Both the position numbers and the translations under genes were made by a program. DNA of 64,000 nt from Darksidea phi. Taxonomy: Eukaryota; Ascomycota; Dothideomycetes; Pleosporales; Lentitheciaceae. The stretch covers positions 48,215 through 112,214 of the forward strand of contig JASJFT010000149.1 of NCBI GenBank assembly GCA_030770425.1, given 5' to 3'. Each line of letters opens with the position of its first letter. The first letter of the stretch is position 1. The notes beneath the pieces were generated by a model. It worked only from the letters and a program-made list of their open reading frames with translations. It did not search any database and was not told the DNA's origin. This document shows positions 21,909 to 32,158 of this stretch, piece after piece.

Positions 21909-23735
21909 ATGAAGGTGGTGGTTCTGTCTAGCGTAGCAACGGTTTTCCTGGGCGTGATTGCTGCCCAAAACCCTCTCACGCTCGATGGCATCGAGGCGGC
22001 TGTAACAACTCACAAGTGAGAAATAGGCCTTCTCCATCACATAGTAAGGCCCGAATTCTGACACAGCGACAGTCTTGAGCAAAATTTGCAAGCCCTCCAA
22101 GAGATAGTAAGTCGTTTGAAGCTTAAAGTCGACGAGGTCTTAACGCGACGACAGGCAGACGGGAATGGCGGCAACCGTGCTTCAGGCAAGCCTGGCCATA
22201 CAGCCTCGGTTGACTTCGTAGTCAAGCGTGCGGAAAGCTTCGGTGATAAGCTGCAAGTCTGTCTACAAGGGTTTACGCAGACAGTATACTACATCAACAG
22301 CGTGAACGTGAGCGGCAAGTATGCAAACAATATCACCATCAACAGCCCGTAAGCCTCAACATGCAGCAATCTTATCTCCCACTAAAAACCATCAGGCAAG
22401 GCAATCTTCCCGGAGTCGTTACGGGAGACCTCGCCATCACGCCAGGTGGCATGTGCACTGATCCGGAGTGGGAAAACGTGGACGTTACTGACAAGATCGC
22501 GCTGATCGTGCGAGGTAATTGCACGGCTGGTGTGAAGATTAAGGCAGCGGCTAGCCATGGAGCCAAGGCAGTCATGCTCTACAATAACTTTGCTGGAGAG
22601 GATTACATCTTCCCAACGTTGGGGCCTGGTATCAATATAGAGGTGTGTGTCAGTTGCCTAGTGGGACCTTAAAATGGACTGATCATTGGCCAACAGGACA
22701 TTGTGCCGAGCGGCATTGTGAGCCAGCAAACGGGCACTACATGGCTAGAACTGCTTCGCAATAACACGGTTGTCACGGTCACTTTGGCCGTTAACTCGAC
22801 GGTATGTTACCTAGAAAACGTATTCCTATGAGCTGAGCGCGATGTAACAATCTCGTTTCTAGTGGGAGAAGAAGACCGTCAACAACGTGTTCGTCGAAAC
22901 CACGGAAGGAGCTTCGGATAACATCATTATGCTTGGTGCGCATCTAGACAGCGTTTCGGCTGGACCTGGCATAAACGATGATGGGAGCGGCGTCACAGCC
23001 CTGTTGGAAATTATGAGAGGTTTCGCTGAACACACAGGGTACAACCTGACAATACGGTTTGCATTTTGGGCGGCTGAAGAGTACGTTACACCACAGCAAC
23101 CTATTCTTGGACTTGGGACAGAGAGAGTACTGAACATGCACAGGGCGGGCTCCGTCGGGTCAACTTACTATACGGATAACCTTACCCCTGAGGAGCTGGC
23201 GAAGATCAAGATCTACTTCAACTATGATATGATTGGTAGTCCCAATCCGGTTTACGAAGTAAGTTTCTGTCATCTCAAGCTCTTTCGCCCGGCATATCCG
23301 AAAGGCAAACTAGCACTAACCTCCAAAGGTTGCAAACAATAGCATCATCGAAGCCTGGGCAGCACAGGAACTATGGACCTACATAATCGCGCAAGGCAAG
23401 AGGCCGGATTCATACGGGTACGTGACTATCCCCCTGGCCCCCACCCGACCAAACCGTTCCCCTACTTGAGCAAATCCGCCTCATCCGAGCTTACAAATAG
23501 ACCCTTCGACCCCCAAACGGACTGGGCCGGCTTCGTTGCACGCAACGTCTCTGTTGCCGGCCTCTTTACGGGTAGTAGCGCGGCAAACGACCCCTGCTAT
23601 CATAGGGCTTGCGACAGGTTCCCGGGTAATATCAATTCGGAAGCGCTTACGGTTAATGCGAGGGCGGCTGCGCGGGCTGCTGCTAGGGTGGCATTGCACC
23701 TGGATGAGATGCCTGCTTTTGGTAGGGTGAAATGA
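21909..23735 (+). CDS. Secreted M28 aminopeptidase with PA domain
   Basis: Eight exons (21909-22015, 22067-22348, 22396-22642, 22697-22801, 22863-23080, 23144-23258, 23329-23417, 23501-23735) join in frame to 465 residues. The N-terminus is a signal peptide (MKVVVLSSVATVFLGVIAAQ). A protease-associated domain follows (CTDPEWENVDVTDKIALIVR, then GNCTAGVKIKAAASHGAKAV). The M28 zinc ligands come next: LGAHLDSV, NDDGSGV, FWAAEEAGSVGS, YNYDMIGSPN-like FNYDMIGSPN and DPCYHRACD. Fungal enzymes of this type are vacuolar or extracellular aminopeptidases (aminopeptidase Y-like) releasing N-terminal residues from peptides. Several NxT/S sites suggest glycosylation. Eight exons is intron-rich for this window. 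Confidence 0.9.
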
Positions 23736-25654
23736 GATGGATAGCCGTTGTGCTGTGGAGCAGGCGTTTGGGGCGGGTTTCGTGGGGGCTATGCTTGCAC
23801 GGAGGCTGTGAAGGGTCGGCGGGTAAGGGAAACGATGGAGGCATGCGACTGCGCAAGCTTGTACCGGGCGCGTAGTTAAGTTTCTAGGTGATTTAGTGCT
23901 GCAATTGGAATTGTCGTCAGTCTCGATGTAAGCGCCATTTCGTTCAAGTGTGAACGACGATGAGATGAATGATGAAAGAGTGGGGAGCGCTCACGGCGAG
24001 GCTGGCGTGAGATGACGTAACCACAGCCCTCGCTTAGACAGCGGATAAGCTACGGGATGCAACGTCGCCTCCGCAAGCCTTTTCATCCACCTTCACCGCC
24101 CCCAATTCAGCAGACTCGTTGAGCTTTGACAAATATCCTACCATCAAATGCTCACGTGTAGGGGGAGTGCATAGAGCGGCGGTCTGCACCAGTGTCCTCG
24201 GCCCGTCACCGACAAAGCGCCCCGGAATGCGCCTTTTCTGCGCCCTCTTCATCATACCTCGTCCTTCATCCGCCTTTTCGGAGTGTTATTGCATATACGG
24301 GTCCTGATTGGTTCATTTCCCCTGAACGACGGTGAGCCCCCAGCTGGAAGCGTTCCCAATCGGCCTATAGGGCTAGCCCCATGGCCTGGCGGTATGCCGA
24401 TTTCGCGATTCCTCGGCGAGTCAGCTTGCAACATCTCTGGCGGTCGGGGAGATGAGTCGGATTAGCGTGCCGCACGGTGGGTGGTCAGCGAACGAAATAC
24501 TCCATCTGCCGAATCACATTGTATCGTCTTATGCAGGGACAACCGTTGGCTTTGCTGTTAACCACTGAGTCAGACCCGCCGCAGACCCGCTGCTATGGCC
24601 TGGGTGAGACATGATCTCTCTGTTCAGATCGTTGGTCGCCCATACAGAGGCTTATTTTGGTCCTCCCGGCTCGTTCGTGTTCAACCGCATATCAGCCCAC
24701 GTTCTCTACCAGAAGCAGGCAACGGTTACAACGGTTATTCTGGGAAGGCACCGAGTGGCACCTCGTGTTGCCTACCGTTCGCAAATCCAGTGAAAGCGTT
24801 CACGTCATGCTTGAGGATGCTTATCCAACATCGATTGTACTACTTGCTAGGCATAGCCTCGCCTCAACCAACAGTCCATTGCGTCCACTGAATGGGCACA
24901 ACCCTCGGGTTTTCTCCCGATCGTCTGTCTACGGTTGAGGCATATTCACAAAGGCAGGACAACAGCGTCACAGTGAACTGTCCAATCAAGCCACCTTTTG
25001 GAGATGTCGTATGTTATCAACATGACTCTGCAGTTTGGTCGGCGATATCTCGACAGTTACTCACCTCCAAGTTGTCTACCGGATGACGACGCAGGCACTA
25101 TGCGAAAGCACGAGAAGTCGGTCAGGCTGGCATATACTTGACCGCATTGGGCTAGCGTGCTCGCTTCGGAAGCGGTTCTTGCATGCCACTCATGCGACTG
25201 TCCGCTAGGAGCGACCGAGATGTTGGTGTCCGGCTCCGCTAGCCTGCAGAACGCTCAGTCCTCCACGAGGGCGGCTTGCTGAAGGTGCGGCAGACTACAG
25301 CTGGAATGGATTGATGCCTGGTGCCTATTGTCCGCCTTTTTGAGGATTGTGGATTAGCGCCGCGTGTGTGCTCGCGCTCGCCGTTGGATGCTGATTCGTC
25401 GCATGGGCCATGAGCGGGGATCCAGCGGCTGGCCCCCCGTAGCTCAGTGCCCCACTTAAATATCTCACTGGCCGCGGCTGTTGCTGAAAATACATCGACG
25501 GAAAGGCAGAGCTTGTGCCGGCATGCTGCGGCTGAGCCCTCTATCACCAACCCTACAACCATTTATTAACACACGTCGAGCCCCCGATGGACGCCATTCG
25601 TTTTCAAGAGCAGTCTCAACCCCTGGGCGTTCTTAGCCAGGCTCATAACTGATC
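23736..25654. other. Intergenic, no gene recognised
   Basis: About 1.9 kb. Open frames on both strands are short (up to about 107 codons), with no motifs, no splice-compatible joins and no biased codon use. I see no repeats or RNA genes. The right end holds the promoter of the calpain gene. Confidence 0.5.
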
Positions 25655-28600
25655 ATGGACTCTCAGATCTCCAACCTGGACATGATCAACATCACTAGAC
25701 CTCACTCAAAAGCTCCTAGCATGGCCAACGAAGCCCCCCAACAGCGCCCACACCTCCGGGTGAAGAAGCAACCACCGCAGAAAAGTATCAATCAGTTCTG
25801 GGACAAGTTCACCACCAAACATCCTGGAAAGGTCTTCACGATCCTGCCCGACAACCTCTACGCAAAGCGCGCTGCAGCAAATGCGCCGAAAGGGTCCATC
25901 CCCGGACAGAATGCGCTCCAATCCTATCAAGAGGCCGTCGACGCTTGCACAAGAAAGGTCGAGAAGATCGTCAAAGAGAGCCGACGCCTGAACGTCAAAT
26001 ACCGCGATCCGCACTTCGACATCGAGGCCGACTTCAAGCGATCGCAACAGAATCCGGAAGTGCCGCCAGACTGTCTAGCGGCGCTGAATGAAGATTCGAC
26101 TACCTTCCAGCCCATGTCGGTCAAGAGAATTGAGGTAACGCCCTACGTTCCGCTACCGCCCCGCGTCACACAGGCTAATTGGTTGTGAAATACAGGACAT
26201 CTTCGACCGACCCCAGTTCTTCATCGAAGGCGCGACTGCCAACGACGTCCGACAAGGCAACGACGGCGACTGCTGGTTTATGTCGGCATTGGCGACGATA
26301 AGCAACAAGGAAGGACTCATCCCCAAGGTCTGCGTTGCGCGCGACGAGCAGGTGGGCGTATATGGTTTCGTGTTCCATAGAGGTAGGGCCCGAGACATGC
26401 GCGAGCTAGAGAACACAGCTGACGTCGCACAGATGGAGAGTGGATTTCCGAGGTCATTGACGATAAGCTATACCTGATCAAGGAAGACTTCGACGACGCC
26501 AGACTAGGACGACATCAATGGCTGGAGCTGCAAAACCGGAAAAGTCCCGAGGACGAATACCGCACCGCGATGCAAACAGGGTCCAGAGCTCTGTACTTTG
26601 CGCAGTGCAGCGACCCGAACGAGACGTGGCTGCCACTACTCGAGAAAGCCTACGCTAAGGCGCATGGCGATTATTCTGCTATTGATGGAGGCTTTGTTGG
26701 CGAGGGCATCGAGGATCTGACCGGAGGTGTCACCTCGGAAGTCTTCGCGACCGACATCCTCGACAAGGACAAGTTCTGGCGCGAGGAGCTTCTCCAAGTC
26801 AACAAGACGTTCCTCTTCGGCTGCGGCCAGATGGGCGGTATCTATGGCCAACGCAAGGGCATCCAGGAGAAGCACGCATATTCCATCATGGAAGCCCGGG
26901 AGATTGACGGCCAACGCTTGCTCAAGCTCCGCAATCCATGGGGCAGAACCGAGTGGACCGGTAGGTGGTCCGACGGCTCTGAGGAGTGGACGCCAGAATG
27001 GATGCAGAAGCTAAATCACCGTTTTGGCGATGATGGCGTGTTCTGGATCTCATATCAAGATCTGCTTAGACACTACCAGCACTTTGACAGGACCCGCCTC
27101 TTCGGGCCCGAGTGGACCGTCTCCCAGCAATGGACAAGCGTCAACGTCCCGTGGTCAGTTGACTATTTGGACACCAAGTTCAAGATCCACCTGTCTGAGC
27201 CAAGCCCAGTCGTCATCGTACTAAGCCAGTTAGATGATCGCTACTACCAAGGTCTGGAAGGCCAGTATGAGTTCAACTTGCAGTTCCGCCTCCACAAGGA
27301 CGACGAAGAGGACTACATTGTTCGCAGCAACACAGCCTACTTTATGAAGCGTTCCGTTTCCACTGAGCTCGATCTGGAAGCGGGCAACTACACGGTCCTC
27401 TTGAAAATCAAGGCGACCAAGATGGACAATCCTACTCCCGAGGAGGTCATTCGTGCTAGTTGCAACAAGCGGCGCGAGAAGCTGCTTGCTATCGGGCTGT
27501 CGTACGATCTCGCCCACGCGAAAGGACAGTTCCGGCAACAGGAGAAGGAAAAGGCCCAGCGAGAGCGCGAACACAAGCTTCAGCGCAAGAAAGCCCAGAT
27601 GAAACACTCGTATGAGCAGCGCCAGAAGCTGCTAAAGAAGGCGAAGATACGAGAGCAGAGGAAGGCTGCCAAGCAGTCGCATCGAAAACCGAAGAATAGT
27701 GACCTGCACGAAGTCCGCAAGACACTTGAAGGTCTTACCGGTCTCGGTATCAATAACGTTGAGGAAGAAGGTCGACCATCCGACACCGAAGACGCTAAGC
27801 CGGTACACCAGGCTGTCGCACGCCATCAGCGAGCCGCCAGTACCGGCGCCGCCGACATGTCTCGCGAAAGGTCGTCCAGCCCTGGTGGCGGCTTTAGCGG
27901 CAGGGGTGGGTACAATAGAGGCCGAGATGGCTATAATGCGGCGCTTCCCGGAGCTTTGCAAGGTCGCGGTGGCTATAACCGCGAGGGTACCCCCATGTCT
28001 AGCATGGCTGAAGCCTTGGCTCAGTCTGGGCAAAGCGGGCAGTGCCAACGGTCTTCCAGCCCGAGCAGAGGATATGGAGGGAGAGGAGGGTATAACCAGA
28101 ACGCCGCAGGATTTGAAGGCAGAGGCGGCTACAATGCTGAGGCATACCAAGGTCGTGACGGATACAATGGCCGCGATGGATACAATGGCCGCGATGGATA
28201 CAATGGCCGCGATGGATACAATGGCCGCGACGGATACAACGGTCGCGATGGCTACAATGGTCGCGACGGGTACAACGGTCGCGATGGCTACAACGAGGGC
28301 GGCCAAACCGACTCACCTCTCCCCACTCCTCTGAGTGAGGAGTTCCGTCCCGGCACCCCGTCTCAGCGTCACTACAGCCCGCGTCCTGATCGCAAGCATA
28401 CTCAACCCTCGCCCACACCTTCCCGCCGCCCAACGCTCTCCCCCATCCCTGGTCTAAGGCCCGGTATTCAGGTTACCCGCGGTCGAGGCACAAGCGTGTG
28501 CTCTCACCGCGCTCGCCACGGCGTCCTGTCGCCCGGGGAGATTACCGATGATGATACCTGGGATTCCGACCTCGATGGCCCAGACTCGTGCGATTCCGAT

Positions 28601-28990
28601 CTTGATGCCACGGATGACGAAGGCTTTTACGATCACCGCCATCGTGTCCGTTACCAGTATGAAGAAGAAGAAGATGAGTTCGACCGCGATCCTTGGAACG
28701 CTGTCTGTGTTCTTGGTCTGCGCGTCTACTCCAAGGATACGGATGTTACGATCGAAGTCCACAATGGCGAGGGCGAGCGCAAGAGGACTGATGGCGATGA
28801 CGGGTCGTCGGTCATCAGTGCGCCGTGTGTAAGAAAGGAAACTGTCCTGGACGTTGATGATAGTGCGGCAGACGCTACTAGTCCGCTGCGCACGAGGGGC
28901 AACTTGGACTCAATGCTCAAGGAGAAGGCCTTGTTGGTGGGAAATTCGCCGGCTGGGAAGGAGAGGGATAGACAAGGGACGCTTTCGTAA
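25655..28990 (+). CDS. Calpain-family cysteine protease with tandem GRDGYN array
   Basis: Three exons (25655-26134, 26196-26382, 26433-28990) give 1074 residues. The calpain catalytic core spans about 160-430, with the triad Cys186 (NDGDCWFMSA), His370 (EKHAYSI) and Asn390 (LRNPWG). A calpain C2-like/domain-III-like region follows to about 570. Then comes a highly charged Lys/Arg/Glu/Gln coiled-coil segment (EKEKAQREREHKLQRKKAQM), a Ser/Gly-rich region with scattered GRGGYN and GRDGYN units, and eight perfect tandem GRDGYN copies (28151-28294). An acidic Asp-rich stretch and a C-terminal tail complete it. Fungal calpains of this size are cytosolic, calcium-linked regulatory proteases; this is not the PalB/Rim13 architecture as far as I can tell. 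The Gly/Tyr/Asn repeat tail is unusual for calpains. Confidence 0.9.
28151..28294 (+). repeat. 18-bp minisatellite, 8 units, coding GRDGYN
   Basis: Eight in-frame 18-bp units (ggYcgYgaYggNtacaaY-like) lie head to tail inside the calpain gene. Silent differences separate the units: the first ggtcgtgacggatacaat, the next three ggccgcgatggatacaat, and the last ones ggtcgcgacgggtacaac. Single related units (GRGGYN, GRDGYN) are scattered over the 250 bp upstream. This pattern is typical of a coding minisatellite that can change copy number by slippage or unequal exchange. Confidence 0.95.
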
Positions 28991-29262
28991 GGGCATATGC
29001 TAACGCGTGGGTCTGACAGTCTCTTTCCTTACTCTTCTTCGGTGTTTGGTGTCGTTTTTCTTTGACATATCTTTTAGATGGGTATGCAATTGAGCGAGGT
29101 GTTTGGATGGGCACACAAGTCTGGATCATATGGTCAAATTGTCATAGCTCTCGGGAGGCTTTCTGTTGGCGTTGTGGCTTGTTTTCTCGCGCGGGCAACG
29201 CAGCGCTTAGTTATCCGCTCAGTACACATCTCAATAACACCTTATTCTACCCTAATGTCTTC

Positions 29263-29470
29263 CTACTTACACATTCTTTTAAGCGCATCCCTCGTGCTCA
29301 GCCCCTCATAAAATCCCCAACGCCATCGCATTGTCCCTCAGACACACCCCCTCCACCCGTCCTTCATTCATCTCCATCAGCCGACGCGCTGGCGCTTCGA
29401 TCAACGGTTTTGCATATCCTTGCTGTCGATGCCTGGCTTTTACGTAGAGCTCTTCGAGCAGATGTTCGGA
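29263..29470 (-). pseudogene. GNAT acetyltransferase C-terminal remnant with frameshift
   Basis: The minus strand encodes SEHLLEELYVKARHRQQGYA then GRVEGVCLRDNAMALG, which is the acetyl-CoA-binding half of a GNAT N-acetyltransferase. The expected next residues (GFYEGLSTRDALKRMCK, stop at 29263) lie in the neighbouring frame, one base off, at a run of four G. A plausible acceptor (CTTAATACAG) precedes the fragment, but I find no 5' half before the MYND gene starts on the other strand. It is therefore a truncated and frameshifted relic, or a gene with one sequencing error and an unfound first exon. Confidence 0.55.
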
Positions 29471-29609
29471 TTTGCGAGCTGTATTAAGTAGGTGGCGTGG
29501 CATGTTACGAGGGTGGCGGAGATAAACAGTGGTGACCAAAAACGGTGATGATGGTGAATGGCGTTACAATATCACCAGAGAATGAAAACCAAACAGAAAA
29601 GTGGACGCT

Positions 29610-30722
29610 ATGACGAAAGAGGAGGTACAACAAACGTTTACTTCTACGCAAATCCAGAGCCGCACCCCACCTCGGCGCAAGGTGTTCAAAATGCCTCGTC
29701 TGGCAGCCGTCTCCGTCAATTTCAAATGCGCGCACTGCGCTAACGTGCCCAGTCAGACCGAACCCAATCTCGTCACCTGCGGCGGGTGCAGAGGCCCTCG
29801 ATACTGCAACCAAGCCTGCCAAAAGGCCGGCAAGAAGAACCACAAAGCCGACTGCAAGACCCTCCAGCTCCTCGCGCAACCCGGACCCATGGCCAAAGCG
29901 CACGACTTCATCAGGCTGCGTACCAAAGAATCCGCGGAGCTGGCAAAGTCATCGGATACTATATACCACCTGAAGATGATAGCACCACGGGAGCCAAAGC
30001 GAGTGAAGTACCTAGGCCCGTTTGTGGAGCTCGACGGGTTGAAGCACGCGATCCAGGAGGCCGTGGATGATCTTTCTACCATTATTCCCAGTGGAGCCTT
30101 TCTGGACGGCCTTTTGGACACGCCAAGCTGCGGACTTGCGGGCGTTGAGGAACTTCGCGTTCCCACGAAGGGCTTCAACGACGTCGCTTGCTTCCAGATC
30201 GAACTCGAGAAGAATGTGTATATTAACTACTGCATTCAGAATCTTACCTGGACGCTTCAAAAGCTGCTCTACACCGTCGTCATTGAGACGCCCAAGTTTC
30301 ATTATTACGACGAGGTAGAGAGTACGACGGACAAGAACAAGGGCAAGGACATGACGAAGGGGAAGGGCAGAGGGCGGAGGAGGGAAAGGCTACCAAGGCG
30401 ACTGGTGCAGCAGTACACTGCTAGTGTGGACATCAAAGCTACTTTCGCAAGTTTGGCAGCTGCGCAAGCCTTGGTTGCCACCATTAAGCAGGCATGGATC
30501 AAACGGTACATTACGCGTCGCGTTGAGATGGAGGAGGATGGTCCGTATCTAGTGCGATGGGTGCAGTATACGGAGGGGTGGCGCGAGCTTCGGTGCGTGA
30601 GGATCATTACTCAGGATCTTGTGCGGGCTGGTGTCACGAAAGGGAAGGATGGTAGTGTTGTGGAGGGTCCTGCCGATGGGGGAGGGTCGGTCAAGAGGGT
30701 ACGCGTTGAGGAACATGTTTGA
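29610..30722 (+). CDS. MYND-type zinc-finger protein
   Basis: A single exon of 370 residues. The MYND finger is complete: Cys40-x2-Cys43, Cys57-x2-Cys60, Cys66-x3-Cys70, His78-x3-Cys82, in NFKCAHCANVPSQ and YCNQACQKAGKKNHKADC. MYND fingers are protein-interaction modules binding proline-rich peptides. The rest (VKYLGPFVELDGLKHAIQEA; ITWTLQKLLYTVV-like NLTWTLQKLLYTVVIE) resembles other fungal MYND proteins of unknown role. A Lys/Arg-rich loop (KGKGRGRRRERLPRR) may be a nuclear signal. The ATG at 29610 is the first in frame, but the ATG at 29691 (MPRLAAV, 343 residues) has a better match to finger-proximal starts and cannot be excluded. Confidence 0.85.
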   Translation: MTKEEVQQTFTSTQIQSRTPPRRKVFKMPRLAAVSVNFKCAHCANVPSQTEPNLVTCGGCRGPRYCNQACQKAGKKNHKADCKTLQLLAQPGPMAKAHDFIRLRTKESAELAKSSDTIYHLKMIAPREPKRVKYLGPFVELDGLKHAIQEAVDDLSTIIPSGAFLDGLLDTPSCGLAGVEELRVPTKGFNDVACFQIELEKNVYINYCIQNLTWTLQKLLYTVVIETPKFHYYDEVESTTDKNKGKDMTKGKGRGRRRERLPRRLVQQYTASVDIKATFASLAAAQALVATIKQAWIKRYITRRVEMEEDGPYLVRWVQYTEGWRELRCVRIITQDLVRAGVTKGKDGSVVEGPADGGGSVKRVRVEEHV

Positions 30723-32158
30723 TCGGTGTCTGGGTGGCTGTGGTTTGGTTCGCACGGTTTGGGAGAGCATTCTCATTCCGCTACCACGATGTGGCTGACA
30801 GAAGTAGTATGTGCATTCACGAAAGAAAATACGGAGAGGGGTAAAGCACGGAAGCTTTTTATGGTATGGTGGTTGCGATCCTCGCAGCACTAGGTAAACA
30901 AAACCCCTACCATCGCTCATTCGTCAAAGCTTGCCCGAATGATCCCATGTGACCCTGATATGGAAAATCCTTCCGTCAGTCCATATCCTAAGAAAAATAG
31001 TATGCAGTCCCGAGTGCCTCTCACAACCCGCTCCCCGATGCATGCATACCGATGATACGTTATCTCACCAACCCACATCCCATCGCGCCACTCGAAAAAA
31101 CACCTTAACCCCCACCCCACCCTATCCATCCTCCATTTCCGCAAAAAGTCTAGGCCTCCTCCACCGGGCATCGCCCCTATAACCGCTTCGTCGCGAGCTA
31201 GTACTCATTCAGTGACGCCACAGAAGGACCTCGGACTCTTATACACCTTCGCTACAAAAAAAAAAAAAAAAAAAAAATACATGGAGCATCTAAACAAGCT
31301 TTCGGGTTCTGGCGCCATCGCAATCAAGATCTTCTGGCATATAGTGGCGAAGTAGGCCCGTAGTTTGTACATGTTGCCCTTAGCTGTGTGTAGGAATCGG
31401 GCGGCGAGTGGTTGGAGCGGACTAAGCGCCCTTGTTAGGATGATGTGGATGGCGAAGGGGGTGTCTATGGAGAGGTGAAAGGTCAGTTCGTGGAGGAGGA
31501 TGGTGGCGATTAGGGATTAGGGCGGTGAGGAAGAGCTTTTGGGGAGTGCGGGTGGTTGCTTGGGACATTTTGGATGGAATTGTGTGGCTGTGGGGAGGGT
31601 GGTGTGATGGTACGGTTAAGATTACGGTGGGGGGTGGATGTGGTTATTTACGTTTAGAGATGGTGGTTGTTGGTTGTGGATACTTAGGTAGGCAGACGCG
31701 TCCTGTTTGTGTTGTCGCACGGTTATTGTCCTTGTTTATCGTTCCACTGCGCGTTTTGGCTGTTGGTCGAATGTGAGCGCAACTAGATCTAGCGGATGCT
31801 ACGGCGAGGATAAGCAGAGATATATTGGCGAGGGCAACTCGGGAACCCCCTATGTTCAATAGGTATGCTTGTAGCATAGACCTTGGGAGTGTTCTAAGCA
31901 CGCGATTCAGTTGTGTCAGGCGAATGGTATGCCCTAACTCGCACTAGTCCGTCGAGGTCATGATGCAATTTGTATTTGAGCAATAGGAAATATGCTAAAC
32001 CAAGCGAGCCCCTTTCCATACTCCCCGCATCCATCCCGTGTGTACCACAAAATGCTTTCCCTTCAATGACGATAACGCTAGATTTGCCCATGTTTCCTAA
32101 ACACCGGTGCCTTTCTTGACATGCAGTTTCCCATTACTCCGTCCCTCACTAAGATTGT
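30723..32158. other. Intergenic, no gene recognised
   Basis: About 1.4 kb between converging genes. It contains a 22-base A run (31256-31277). From about 31380 to 31720 there is a strongly G-over-C skewed segment (many gtgg/ggtgg phrases) without a believable protein. No family resemblance was found. Confidence 0.5.
31256..31277. repeat. Poly(A) run of 22
   Basis: An uninterrupted stretch of 22 A bases. It could be a simple slippage tract or the trace of a retroposed transcript. The flanks show no target-site duplication and no retrogene body that I can see. Confidence 0.9.

Noticed and set aside
27632..28306. Minus-strand frame with repeated IAAIVS/VATVV units
   Set aside because: It is the antisense reading of the GRDGYN minisatellite inside the calpain gene.
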